Assembly: GCA_964503085.1 (NCBI GenBank)
Contig: CAZCYQ010000034.1
Location: 1-38,405 of the forward strand
Direction: 5' to 3'
DNA from: Bin80 sp964503085
Lineage (GTDB): Bacteria > Bacteroidota > Rhodothermia > Rhodothermales > Bin80
Length of the DNA: 38,405 bases
Within the stretch, counting starts at the first letter, position 1. The number at the start of each line of letters is the position of its first letter. The translations under genes and the position numbers were made by a program. The notes below the pieces were generated by a model, which searched no databases, was not told the DNA's origin, and saw only the letters and a list, made by a program, of their open reading frames with translations. This document shows positions 8,951-16,232 of the stretch, one piece after another.

Positions 8951-9165
8951 CCGGGAAACCGCCTCTTTTAATACCCGGGCGGGTTGCATGCCCATATGTG
9001 TAAGCCAAGCTTTTTGATTCCAGGGGTCAGCATCGTACGATCTGGCCCTTTTGTATATCTCCCGCAACGTGATCCTAATATTGGCGGCTGGTGTACAGTC
9101 TCCTGCGGATCATTGTGCCCTTAGCATTGTTGGTCTCACGAACTCCAAGACTATAAACCAAGATC

Positions 9166-9747
9166 ATGCAACCAAACCACCTGACTCCAACCTTTGAGAA
9201 TGGCATCGCAAGAAGCTCATTTATAGCGCTACTTATATTTGCTTTTGCATGCGCTACAGCTTCTGCGCAGGATACGTTAGACGAGCTTTCTGGAGAGAAC
9301 GCTACGCTCATTCAACAGGAAGCTACAATCACTCTATTTGGGGAGAAGGGAGTTGTAATTGAGTCATTGTCCAAAGACGGAGTGCTCAACAAATTTGGGC
9401 TGGGTGGGCCAGGAGTCCTAGTTTATTCTTTGCCGGGTGAAGTATTTGCAATAAGTGATAAAAACTCTCCTTCAGTGGGCGGTGTATTGGGCGAAGATGA
9501 CGTAACCTTTTACGGGGATTTAACACTTTCTTCGTCAAAATGGGATGAACAGGCGCCTAATCATTTTCAGGTGCATGTTTATGATGCCTTGGTAGAACTT
9601 CGTACGGTCCAGATATCAGAGGCTGATTTGGTTAATCAGGCCCCCCAGCGTCTAGAAAGATCCGTAGATCGAGAAGTACCTTTGAATCAGCAGGGTGACT
9701 TCATTAGACGTATGAAGGAGGAAGCTAAAAAACGAAGGAACTCATAA
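9166..9747 (+). CDS. Secreted hypothetical protein
   Basis: 193 residues with a signal peptide (hydrophobic FIALLIFAFACATASA, probable cleavage near residue 35 after ASA-Q). The mature part has short beta-rich repeats (ATITLFGEKGVVIESLSKDG, YGDLTLSSSKW, FQVHVYDALVEL) and ends in a basic helix (RRMKEEAKKRRNS). No lipobox, catalytic motif or known domain is visible. It is followed about 190 bp later by a propeller lipoprotein. Function unknown; export to periplasm or outside is the only supported statement. Confidence 0.65.
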   Translation: MQPNHLTPTFENGIARSSFIALLIFAFACATASAQDTLDELSGENATLIQQEATITLFGEKGVVIESLSKDGVLNKFGLGGPGVLVYSLPGEVFAISDKNSPSVGGVLGEDDVTFYGDLTLSSSKWDEQAPNHFQVHVYDALVELRTVQISEADLVNQAPQRLERSVDREVPLNQQGDFIRRMKEEAKKRRNS

Positions 9748-9935
9748 GCCTGCCTCTGAAGAATTTTATTGCAGACGTGCGATTTGTGACGATTGCAAAA
9801 TAACGTCATAGTAGGGCAGTTGACATCCGGTGGCAAGCAGCCATTAGGCCGTGGTCAGGAAGTGAAGATATAGCCATCAAGTGTTGAAGACATAATGTCC
9901 CATGACCAATTTGTTCTTAGCTGTGGACGATCTGC

Positions 9936-11087
9936 ATGATGCGATTTGAAAGATTGTGGAAACCCGACTTATTACTTCTCGTCGGGGTGGTAATCTTTGC
10001 AGGTTGCACTACTGGGTCAGACGTAGAAGAGACGCAAGTCGGCGTCAATCGCATTGAGCTGACTGAGATATTTCGAGTTGGTGCTGCCGAGGGTGATAAT
10101 GGAATAGTGTTCGGAGCCACAAGTGATATTGGCGTCAATTCTGATGGCCAGTTGCTTGTTGCCGACGGCGATGCCCAGGTCATTTACGTATTCTCAGAGA
10201 GCGGAGACAGTCTACACACATTCGGCCGACCAGGAAATGGTCCAGGAGAGTTCGCGAGTATCCGAGATCTGGATATAGGACCGGGAGACTCTGTGTTTGT
10301 ATGGGACGGTCGACGTGACCGGCTTTTGGTATTTGAGCCTCAAACATTTCAATTTTCCTATGACATTGAAATAGAGTCCCTTAGCGAAGGCGACCGCTCA
10401 CCTGTCGCCCTGACTTCAATCAATAATGATCAGCTACTGATGCGGTTCACGGCGTCTTACAGTCTCAGTTCGGACGAAGATGGCCTGGATTATGATATAG
10501 CTCAGTTTGTGAATAGAGACGGGCGTCCCGTGGGTGAACCACTACTAAGAATGCCTGTAACCAGAGATTTGCTCTATAGAACTGAATCAGGCATCGGCCT
10601 ATTATTGATACCATTTACCCGTCGTTCGTCAATGAAACCTGGTCCAGATGGAACCCTCTATTATGGTTGGAGCGATTCTATCAGCTTTGACGTGTATTCA
10701 GCAGGTGGAGATCTATTACGTACGGTTCGTTACGGGCACCAGGCCGTTCCAGTTACGCAGCAGGAATTGGACGAGCGAATACAAAGAATGTCTGACGCGA
10801 CAAGACAGCTGTTTCTTCGTGAGGTAGAGGTTCCGAAAACAAAACCTGCGTACAGTACTTTTACCATAAGTGATAAGAATCAGATTTGGATCAAAAACAC
10901 GCCCGCATCCGACTCGCTGGAAGTGTTATGGACCGTCCTGGGTTTAGACAATCAGGCTGTTTTCGAGTTTGAGTTGCCACGGACGACTAACGTCCGGGTT
11001 GTGAGGGGAAACCGTGTATACGCTGAGGCTGAGCTTGAAGATGGCACGCCGTACGTGGTCGTATATGACCATGAACCGCAGATGTAG
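9936..11087 (+). CDS. 6-bladed beta-propeller lipoprotein
   Basis: 383 residues. The signal peptide ends in the lipobox VIFAGC (Cys near 24), so it is lipid-anchored. The mature chain shows NHL/6-bladed-propeller repeats: GVNSDGQLLVADGDAQVI, FSESGDSLHTFGRPGNGPGE, DLDIGPGDSVFVWDGRRDRL. GRPGNGPGEF is the hallmark of Bacteroidota proteins annotated as 6-bladed beta-propeller (DUF5128-like). Such proteins are usually surface or periplasmic binding scaffolds of unknown ligand. It is monocistronic as far as the sequence shows. The next 470 bp downstream hold a transposase remnant. Confidence 0.85.
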   Translation: MMRFERLWKPDLLLLVGVVIFAGCTTGSDVEETQVGVNRIELTEIFRVGAAEGDNGIVFGATSDIGVNSDGQLLVADGDAQVIYVFSESGDSLHTFGRPGNGPGEFASIRDLDIGPGDSVFVWDGRRDRLLVFEPQTFQFSYDIEIESLSEGDRSPVALTSINNDQLLMRFTASYSLSSDEDGLDYDIAQFVNRDGRPVGEPLLRMPVTRDLLYRTESGIGLLLIPFTRRSSMKPGPDGTLYYGWSDSISFDVYSAGGDLLRTVRYGHQAVPVTQQELDERIQRMSDATRQLFLREVEVPKTKPAYSTFTISDKNQIWIKNTPASDSLEVLWTVLGLDNQAVFEFELPRTTNVRVVRGNRVYAEAELEDGTPYVVVYDHEPQM

Positions 11088-11154
11088 CGGGCGTACCCAG
11101 TCCGGCCAACCCCTCCAACTTCGGTCGCGATCTGTGATATTCTGCAGACGCGCC

Positions 11155-11430
11155 CACGTCGAGTCCTGTGGCACGCGACTAATACCAGACGAATACACCG
11201 CCTATCGGAATTCAAGAAGAGACTACAAACACTCCGTAATCCACCACGCGCACAAGTTCGTTGAGGGCAACGTGCATATCAACAACAATAAGTCCTTCGG
11301 GCGCTGGTCGAGCCGGCGTAGCTCGGTGCGCACCGCCACTATAACAATTAGCGCATGCGGCTATTTCTGTCGGAGAGTTGCTGGGAGTTCAACCATGGTG
11401 AATACAAGGCTGCCGTTGACGCGTCCGTGA
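11155..11430 (+). pseudogene. IS1595-family (ISXO2-like) transposase, 3' remnant
   Basis: In one frame the translation reads DEYTAYRNSRRDYKHSVIHH, then FVEGNVHINNNKSF. This aligns with the catalytic-core end of ISXO2-like transposases, where DEY.AY, YKH..VNH and EYV.G.VHTN.IE.FW are typical. The homology then moves to another frame (from about 11361: LFLSESCWEFNHGEY), matching the Y.AE..W.FNHR ending, with stop codons between. Only the last third of the element is left and no terminal inverted repeat could be identified. It is not the missing half of the N-terminal remnant at 35.8 kb, which lies 24 kb away. Confidence 0.75.
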
Positions 11431-11554
11431 GCGGGATTGTAAGGGGGGTTGTAGCCAGCCGGACTGCAACTTTGTGTAAGCAGAGCCAGTTCATTCAACC
11501 TAACCTTATATCAGACAACTGAAACACCTCACCTTTCTTGCGCTCCCGGTCTTA

Positions 11555-12037
11555 ATGGCCCTTATTGCCGTTGGCTGTTCCAACTCTGTCGAAGAAACGA
11601 AGAGCCAAGCTCCGAGCGACGAAATAGCTGAACTGATTGATCAATTGCCACCAAACGGCATGATCCAGCTTTCGAGGCACCATGACGGTGTGCTGCCTTC
11701 CAGTAAAGAGGGTGACAGCGGAGTTTTGCCCAGCGGCATTCGCTGGCGCTCCATATCGGACGAGGACGCGCTCGGAATCGGCTTTGCAGGTTTGGGCATT
11801 CAATACCAGACGAATGCGCAGACTATTGACTGCGAAGTAGGATCTTCGGCCAATACATTCAAGGAGACGGAGTTCGGCAGGTGCATTGGCGACTTGATTG
11901 CGGTGTGCAACGGTGCGGACGTGTACAACGACAAGGAAACGGGAACGACCGTTGCGGAAGCGTACAACAATACCTACGACGGCAACGGCAACGTGACCGG
12001 GCGCACGGAGTGCAACTTCCCACCTGGGCACCCCTGA
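11555..12037 (+). CDS. Small lipoprotein of unknown function, start uncertain
   Basis: 160 residues from the first ATG. That start leaves only MALIAVGC before the lipobox Cys, too short for a signal peptide. The same frame is open upstream to a stop at 11501-11503 and encodes RQLKHLTFLALPVLMALIA, a perfect lipoprotein leader. The codon before it (11510) is ATC where ATG would be expected, and CTG 11519 is another possible non-standard start. The mature part has four Cys (DCEVGS, GRCIGD, AVCNGA, TECNF) that could form two disulfides in the periplasm, and a Gly/Asn-rich tail. No family recognised. The gene may be losing expression. Confidence 0.55.
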   Translation: MALIAVGCSNSVEETKSQAPSDEIAELIDQLPPNGMIQLSRHHDGVLPSSKEGDSGVLPSGIRWRSISDEDALGIGFAGLGIQYQTNAQTIDCEVGSSANTFKETEFGRCIGDLIAVCNGADVYNDKETGTTVAEAYNNTYDGNGNVTGRTECNFPPGHP

Positions 12038-12726
12038 AGCCCCGGCTACTAGGATTCCATTGATTCGCCCATGCGTTTGAGGCGGACGGTCATTTGTTCA
12101 AGTTGACAACTCGCGTGATTGACCCCCGTGCGGTTGATCGCAAAGTCGATTGTCATGAAGCGCCCCGATGTCCCACCCTGAGGTCCGCGCGTAGTACGTC
12201 ACCAGAATTTGTAATGCGCATGAGCAATGGTATCACAATGCCAATCAGCGCCGCAATGGCGCGCACCGCCGTAACTTCAAGTATCCATACGGAGTCAATA
12301 GACATGACTATGGATATGTAATCAATAATCTTCTTTATTTACACCGACTTATGGACAAGTGGATTACTAGCATAGCTTGCCATTGGATACCGGGGGACAG
12401 TCTATTTCTCCGGAGCGGAAACACGTAAATCCTCAACCCCAATCGATGTAGCCGGTATAATCTCTGGTTGCCACCAAATTTACCACTCAAACCACGACTT
12501 GAATCCGATGACAATTCGTTGTTCTGTCTGCGGTAGAACCAGATGTTACAAATGCGTGGGAAGCACGATCAAGTTTTAGCCTCAACCTATACCTGCATCC
12601 AGCTGAATCAGCCATAAGAGGGTCCCGTAAGCTTCAGTTAGCCAAATTCCACCCCAAATTCATAAGTTCTGCAAGAGTCGCGAGTTAGGTCCCTAAACAC
12701 AGCAAATCAGTCCAATAAATTTCAAA
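12038..12726. other. Intergenic, no supported gene
   Basis: About 690 bases between a small lipoprotein and hisE. Short frames exist on both strands. The most protein-like is a minus-strand 50-codon frame (12305 to 12153) with a hydrophobic run AVRAIAALIGIVIPLLM, but it has no start context or family support. No His-rich leader peptide, T-box or tRNA was seen ahead of hisE. The hisE-hisG promoter presumably lies at the right end. Confidence 0.5.
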
Positions 12727-12990
12727 ATGAAGCGGTTTGAAGATCTTTTCCAGGAACTGGAGGACAAGGTACACCAACAGGATCCGAACTCTGGTACGGT
12801 AAAGGCAGTTAATGCAGGCACGCATGAAATTGGCAAAAAAATTCTGGAGGAAGCAGGCGAAGTGTGGATGGCAGCAAGCCATGAATCACGTGAACGCACC
12901 GCCGAGGAGATCTCCCAACTGCTGTATCACATTCAAGTCATGATGCTTGCCTGCGATCTGTCGTTGGAGGATGTTTATCGCCATCTTTAG
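12727..12990 (+). CDS. hisE: Phosphoribosyl-ATP pyrophosphatase
   Basis: 87 residues, the usual length for a stand-alone HisE. It converts phosphoribosyl-ATP to phosphoribosyl-AMP in the second step of histidine biosynthesis. The MazG-like all-alpha fold is shown by GTHEIGKKILEEAGEVWMAA and the following EEISQLLYHIQVMML, in which the E-E-x-x-E/D pattern binds Mg2+. The start ATG at 12727 is well placed, and hisG begins 17 bp after its stop, so the two early pathway enzymes are co-transcribed. In many bacteria HisE is fused to HisI; here it is separate. Confidence 0.93.
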   Translation: MKRFEDLFQELEDKVHQQDPNSGTVKAVNAGTHEIGKKILEEAGEVWMAASHESRERTAEEISQLLYHIQVMMLACDLSLEDVYRHL

Positions 12991-13007
12991 GATCAAATAT
13001 TGTCCAA

Positions 13008-13856
13008 ATGCTACAAATTGCCCTACCCAATAAAGGCGCACTTGCCAAGGACTCCGTAGAGCTCATTAAGACCGCCGGCTACCGATGTAAACGATCAGGA
13101 CGCGAATTGCGCGTTAAGGATGCTGAGAATGAAACCCTGTTCTACTTCCTGCGACCACGTGATATTGTAACCTACGTTAGCAACGGTGTCCTGGATTTAG
13201 GGATCACGGGCCGAGATTTTATGATAGAGCAGCAGGCCAATCTTGAAGAAATTCTTCCTCTGGGTTTTGGAGCAGCGCGGCTGTGCTATGCAGGCCCACA
13301 CCATCAAAACCTTAGCGTCGAAGATTTCGAGGGGCTGCGCATTGCCACTTCGTTCAGGCATCTGGTTTCAGTTGACTTGGCAGCAAGAAATGTTCGGGCG
13401 GAAATTGTACCGCTTGACGGGGCGGTCGAAGTATCCATTCAGCTCGGTGTCGCAGATGTCGTCGCTGATCTTGTTCAGACAGGACGCACGCTGGAGGAAG
13501 CACAACTGTCAGTAATTGGCGAACCTATCCTGGAAACTGAAGCACTTCTGGTTGGACGTGCTGGAATTCTTGAAACCGAGACGGCTGCAGATCTTTTCGT
13601 GCGACGGCTCCAAGGGATACTTCTCGCCAGAACCTACGTCATGATCGAGTATGACTGTCCACGCACATCACTTGAGAAAGCCTGTGAAGTGACTCCCGGT
13701 ATTGAATCCCCAACCATTGCTCCACTGAGTAAGCCGGACTGGGTCGCAATCAAAGCAATGGCGCACCGTAAGGACACCAATCGGATTATGGACGATCTCG
13801 AGGATCTGGGCGCAAAAGGCATTCTGGTTACCGATATTCGAACCTGTAGAATTTGA
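13008..13856 (+). CDS. hisG: ATP phosphoribosyltransferase, long form
   Basis: 282 residues; catalyses the committed step of histidine synthesis, joining ATP and PRPP. Family motifs: ALPNKGALAKDSVELIKTAG at the N-terminus, DLGITGRDFM near 65, and the PRPP loop region VSIQLGVADVVADLVQTG with TGRTLEEAQL. The length and C-terminal segment (about 210-282, TPGIESPTIAPL, DLEDLGAKGILVTDI) show the ACT-like regulatory domain of the hexameric long form, expected to be feedback-inhibited by histidine and independent of HisZ. It follows hisE by 17 bp and precedes a beta-lactamase-like gene by 7 bp. Confidence 0.95.
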   Translation: MLQIALPNKGALAKDSVELIKTAGYRCKRSGRELRVKDAENETLFYFLRPRDIVTYVSNGVLDLGITGRDFMIEQQANLEEILPLGFGAARLCYAGPHHQNLSVEDFEGLRIATSFRHLVSVDLAARNVRAEIVPLDGAVEVSIQLGVADVVADLVQTGRTLEEAQLSVIGEPILETEALLVGRAGILETETAADLFVRRLQGILLARTYVMIEYDCPRTSLEKACEVTPGIESPTIAPLSKPDWVAIKAMAHRKDTNRIMDDLEDLGAKGILVTDIRTCRI

Positions 13857-13863
13857 CAAACTC

Positions 13864-14754
13864 GTGTCTCAAACACACTCCAAACTCATGGTGCTGGCCC
13901 TGATCTGCGGGTCTGCGATCGCATGCAACCCCTCGACCACCATGGAAGATGAGGTGCAATCAATTATCCGTGAATACCCCGATGCTACCGTTGCCGTAGC
14001 TGTTCGGGACGCCAGCACGCAGATGACGCTGGATATCCTTAGCGACCGTGCCTTTCATGCTGCCAGCACCATGAAGGTGCCCGTCATGATTGAGGTCTGG
14101 AAAAGAGTCCAGGCAGGCCGCCTCGACTTGGATTCAACTCTCGAGATTCAAAACTCCTTTCGCTCAATCGTTGATGGATCCCTGTACAGTATTGAAGAGG
14201 ATACCGACGACGCCATTTATGAACGGCTGGGAGGATACATGACGATCTCGGAACTGGTCTATCAAATGATCACCGTGTCCTCCAATCTCGCCACAAACCT
14301 CCTGATTGACTTCCTGGGAGCTGAGTCTATTCAGGCGACAGTCGACTCTCTCAATGCTCCCGGCATGCGGGTGCTTCGGGGAGTCGAAGACCTTAAAGCA
14401 TTCGATCTGGGTCTCAGTAATTCAACCACTGCCCGCGCCCTCGCAACCCTCATGGAAGCCATCAGCCAGGGGCGAGCGGTTGGTGAGACGTCTGATAGCC
14501 GCATGATTGAGGTACTCCTGGATCAGGAATTCAATGAAATGATCCCTGCCGGTCTGACAGAAGACACACGTATCGCTCACAAAACCGGACAAATCACCCG
14601 GATTCACCACGATGCCGCAATCATATACCCACCCAACGCCCCGGCATACGTGCTGGTCATCTTGATTGAGGGGCTGGACGATGAGAAGGACTCTGCTGCC
14701 TTGGGAGCCTCCATAACTCGTGCGGTGCACGCTGCTCTACGCGGCGATGTTTGA
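13864..14754 (+). CDS. Class A beta-lactamase-like serine hydrolase, lipoprotein
   Basis: 296 residues from GTG 13864, giving a signal peptide with lipobox SAIAC (Cys21). Catalytic motifs of the class A/penicillin-binding fold are present: S68-TM-K71, SSN at 139-141 in place of the usual SDN, and K240-T-G242. The omega loop reads RGVEDLKA (172-179); an acidic residue is present but the expected Asn of ExxLN is missing. Such divergent members, often beside unrelated genes in Bacteroidota, may hydrolyse beta-lactams or act on peptidoglycan. Activity cannot be told from sequence alone. It starts 7 bp after hisG and is probably read through from the his promoter. Confidence 0.85.
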   Translation: MSQTHSKLMVLALICGSAIACNPSTTMEDEVQSIIREYPDATVAVAVRDASTQMTLDILSDRAFHAASTMKVPVMIEVWKRVQAGRLDLDSTLEIQNSFRSIVDGSLYSIEEDTDDAIYERLGGYMTISELVYQMITVSSNLATNLLIDFLGAESIQATVDSLNAPGMRVLRGVEDLKAFDLGLSNSTTARALATLMEAISQGRAVGETSDSRMIEVLLDQEFNEMIPAGLTEDTRIAHKTGQITRIHHDAAIIYPPNAPAYVLVILIEGLDDEKDSAALGASITRAVHAALRGDV

Positions 14755-14775
14755 AAGAACCGCAGCAAATTCGGA

Positions 14776-15063
14776 TCAAGAAGCCCGAACCGAGAATGAG
14801 CGAACCGATTCTTCGCTTTCCCGCCGAGGTCCAATACTTCTGCTACTCGTTGTCGCAATGGCCTCAAGGGTTTCGACCCTGCGCTTAATCGCATCCTGTT
14901 CCGACTCTGTCGCTTCAAGGCGTGCATAAAACTCCCGCAATGCAGCTTCATCGCTTTGACTGTTTTTGCGACCCTGGTATTTCCACAGCCCTACCAACAG
15001 ACTCACTACAAGGATCCCACCGATTGCAAATACGACCAGAATTTCAAAAGAGCCTATTCCCAT
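14776..15063 (-). CDS. Small membrane protein with coiled-coil tail
   Basis: 95 residues from ATG. The N-terminus is a single membrane helix (FEILVVFAIGGILVVSLLVGLW) followed by KYQGRK and a charged coiled coil (about 38-75, REFYARLEATESEQDAIKRR, VETLEAIA). The layout recalls PspB of the phage-shock envelope response, but sequence identity is too low to assign it. It follows the next minus-strand gene by 8 bp and shares its layout, so the two likely form an operon and may interact through their coiled coils. Convergent with the beta-lactamase-like gene, 21 bp between stops. Confidence 0.7.
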   Translation of the reverse strand: MGIGSFEILVVFAIGGILVVSLLVGLWKYQGRKNSQSDEAALREFYARLEATESEQDAIKRRVETLEAIATTSSRSIGPRRESEESVRSFSVRAS

Positions 15064-15071
15064 GATAATAT

Positions 15072-15353
15072 CTAATGTGAGGTGCTTTGTGCTATGAGTT
15101 CAGATGGATCGGCTTCTTCTACACCGTCCTTTGAGGATGGGGCTTCCAATAGCCTAGTGACCACGATTGTCTCCAGATTCTCAATACGCCGCTGGGCGGC
15201 CGCAAGCGCATCTTCTGCTTCAATCAGACGCGCAGTATGGTCCTCCGCATGGAATGATCCTAAATTAGCCTTCTGAAGATCTACCCATTTATTATATGCC
15301 AGGTAAGCGAAGGGAGCTACAATAGCAACAATAGGAACTATCATCCAGATCAT
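15072..15353 (-). CDS. Small membrane protein with coiled-coil segment, PspB-like layout
   Basis: 93 residues from ATG 15353; an in-frame TTG four codons upstream is an alternative. Membrane helix IVPIVAIVAPFAYLAY, then a coiled coil HTARLIEAEDALAAAQRRIE and NLETIVVTRLLE. PspB proteins have the same plan (N-terminal helix, then RI..LE.IL), which makes a membrane-stress role possible but unproven. It is the first gene of a two-gene minus-strand unit and is divergent from rnc, whose start lies 70 bp away, so the two units share this intergenic space. Confidence 0.7.
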   Translation of the reverse strand: MIWMIVPIVAIVAPFAYLAYNKWVDLQKANLGSFHAEDHTARLIEAEDALAAAQRRIENLETIVVTRLLEAPSSKDGVEEADPSELIAQSTSH

Positions 15354-15422
15354 GACGCGAACCAATAAAATTTATCCAGCATTTCGTCCCATCAGAATAC
15401 TCAATTCAGATTATATGGTTGC

Positions 15423-16187
15423 ATGATCAGGAACCTGACTCAAACGTTTCACCGAACGCTGTATCGCCGGAGAAACGCACGCTGGATTGCACTTGAAGCA
15501 ACTCTCGGTGTCCGCATTTACAACTTCACACTGTTTGAGAAGGCCTTGCGCCATCCCTCTGCCGAGAATGAGCAGTCCGCTGGATTACTGGGCTCCTATG
15601 AACGTCTTGAATTCCTGGGGGACGCCATCCTGGGTGCAGTCGTTACCGAATATCTGTACGAGGAATTCCCGGACCAGATGGAGGGGTTTCTGACCACTCT
15701 GCGATCCAGAATAATTCGTCGTGAAACCTGCACAAAAATTGCCCGCAGACTTAGACTGATTGATTTTCTCGAATTTGGTCCGCATCTGGATCTGCAAAAC
15801 AATCGCAAAATTGATTCCGTTCTCGCCAACTGCCTGGAATCTATAATTGGGGCTATCCACTTGGACAGCGGTATAAGCGCTTCACGGAAATTTATTCATA
15901 CACATGTATTGGGCGGAATTGATCTGCCTAAACTGGCAAACAGAGACGATAACTATAAAAGCATTCTCCAAGAACTCGCCCAGGCCAAGAGATGGGACCC
16001 GCCCTTGTATGTTGTTGCGCAAAAGGATGGCCCTCCCAACAAATGTATCTTTACCGTTGATGTTTACGTCAAAGGGCGTCGCCGGGGGCGAGGTCAGGCA
16101 AGGACAAAAAAGAAAGCAGAGCAAGCCGCTGCCCATCAAGCGCTGCTATCCCTTTCTAACGGAAGTGACAGAAAGATGGAGGCCTGA
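15423..16187 (+). CDS. rnc: Ribonuclease III
   Basis: 254 residues; cleaves double-stranded RNA during rRNA and mRNA processing. The signature ERLEFLGDA at 60-68 supplies E63 and D67, and the C-terminal double-stranded-RNA-binding domain is seen at about 178-248 (NYKSILQELAQ..., GQARTKKKAEQAAAHQALL). The second metal-binding segment reads VLANCLESIIGAIHLD. Here N136 occupies the place of the Asp found in E. coli (D114), while E139 matches E117. Asn at this site may occur in some Bacteroidota, so loss of activity is not concluded. It is followed directly by gcvP. Confidence 0.93.
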   Translation: MIRNLTQTFHRTLYRRRNARWIALEATLGVRIYNFTLFEKALRHPSAENEQSAGLLGSYERLEFLGDAILGAVVTEYLYEEFPDQMEGFLTTLRSRIIRRETCTKIARRLRLIDFLEFGPHLDLQNNRKIDSVLANCLESIIGAIHLDSGISASRKFIHTHVLGGIDLPKLANRDDNYKSILQELAQAKRWDPPLYVVAQKDGPPNKCIFTVDVYVKGRRRGRGQARTKKKAEQAAAHQALLSLSNGSDRKMEA

Positions 16188-16232
16188 GTGCAGCTGGCCG
16201 GTTTTTGCTCCAGAATCACACAATACTGTACC

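Noticed and set aside
8950..9000. GC-rich inverted repeat after the 78-residue gene as a terminator
   Set aside because: The arms pair only with bulges and no U-tract follows.
8636..9067. Minus-strand 143-codon frame opposite the 78-residue hypothetical gene
   Set aside because: Cys- and Arg-rich, low-complexity look typical of antisense shadow; the plus-strand frame is more protein-like.
11014..11430. Single 138-codon plus-strand frame as an intact gene
   Set aside because: It begins inside the propeller gene and only its middle matches a transposase, whose end lies in another frame; it is a remnant.
12153..12305. Minus-strand 50-codon frame with a hydrophobic run, upstream of hisE
   Set aside because: No family, no start context and no partner; membrane-like runs of this length arise by chance in GC-balanced noncoding DNA.
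12360..12726. Possible his leader or T-box attenuator ahead of hisE
   Set aside because: No run of His codons, no T-box core sequence and no terminator hairpin could be found.
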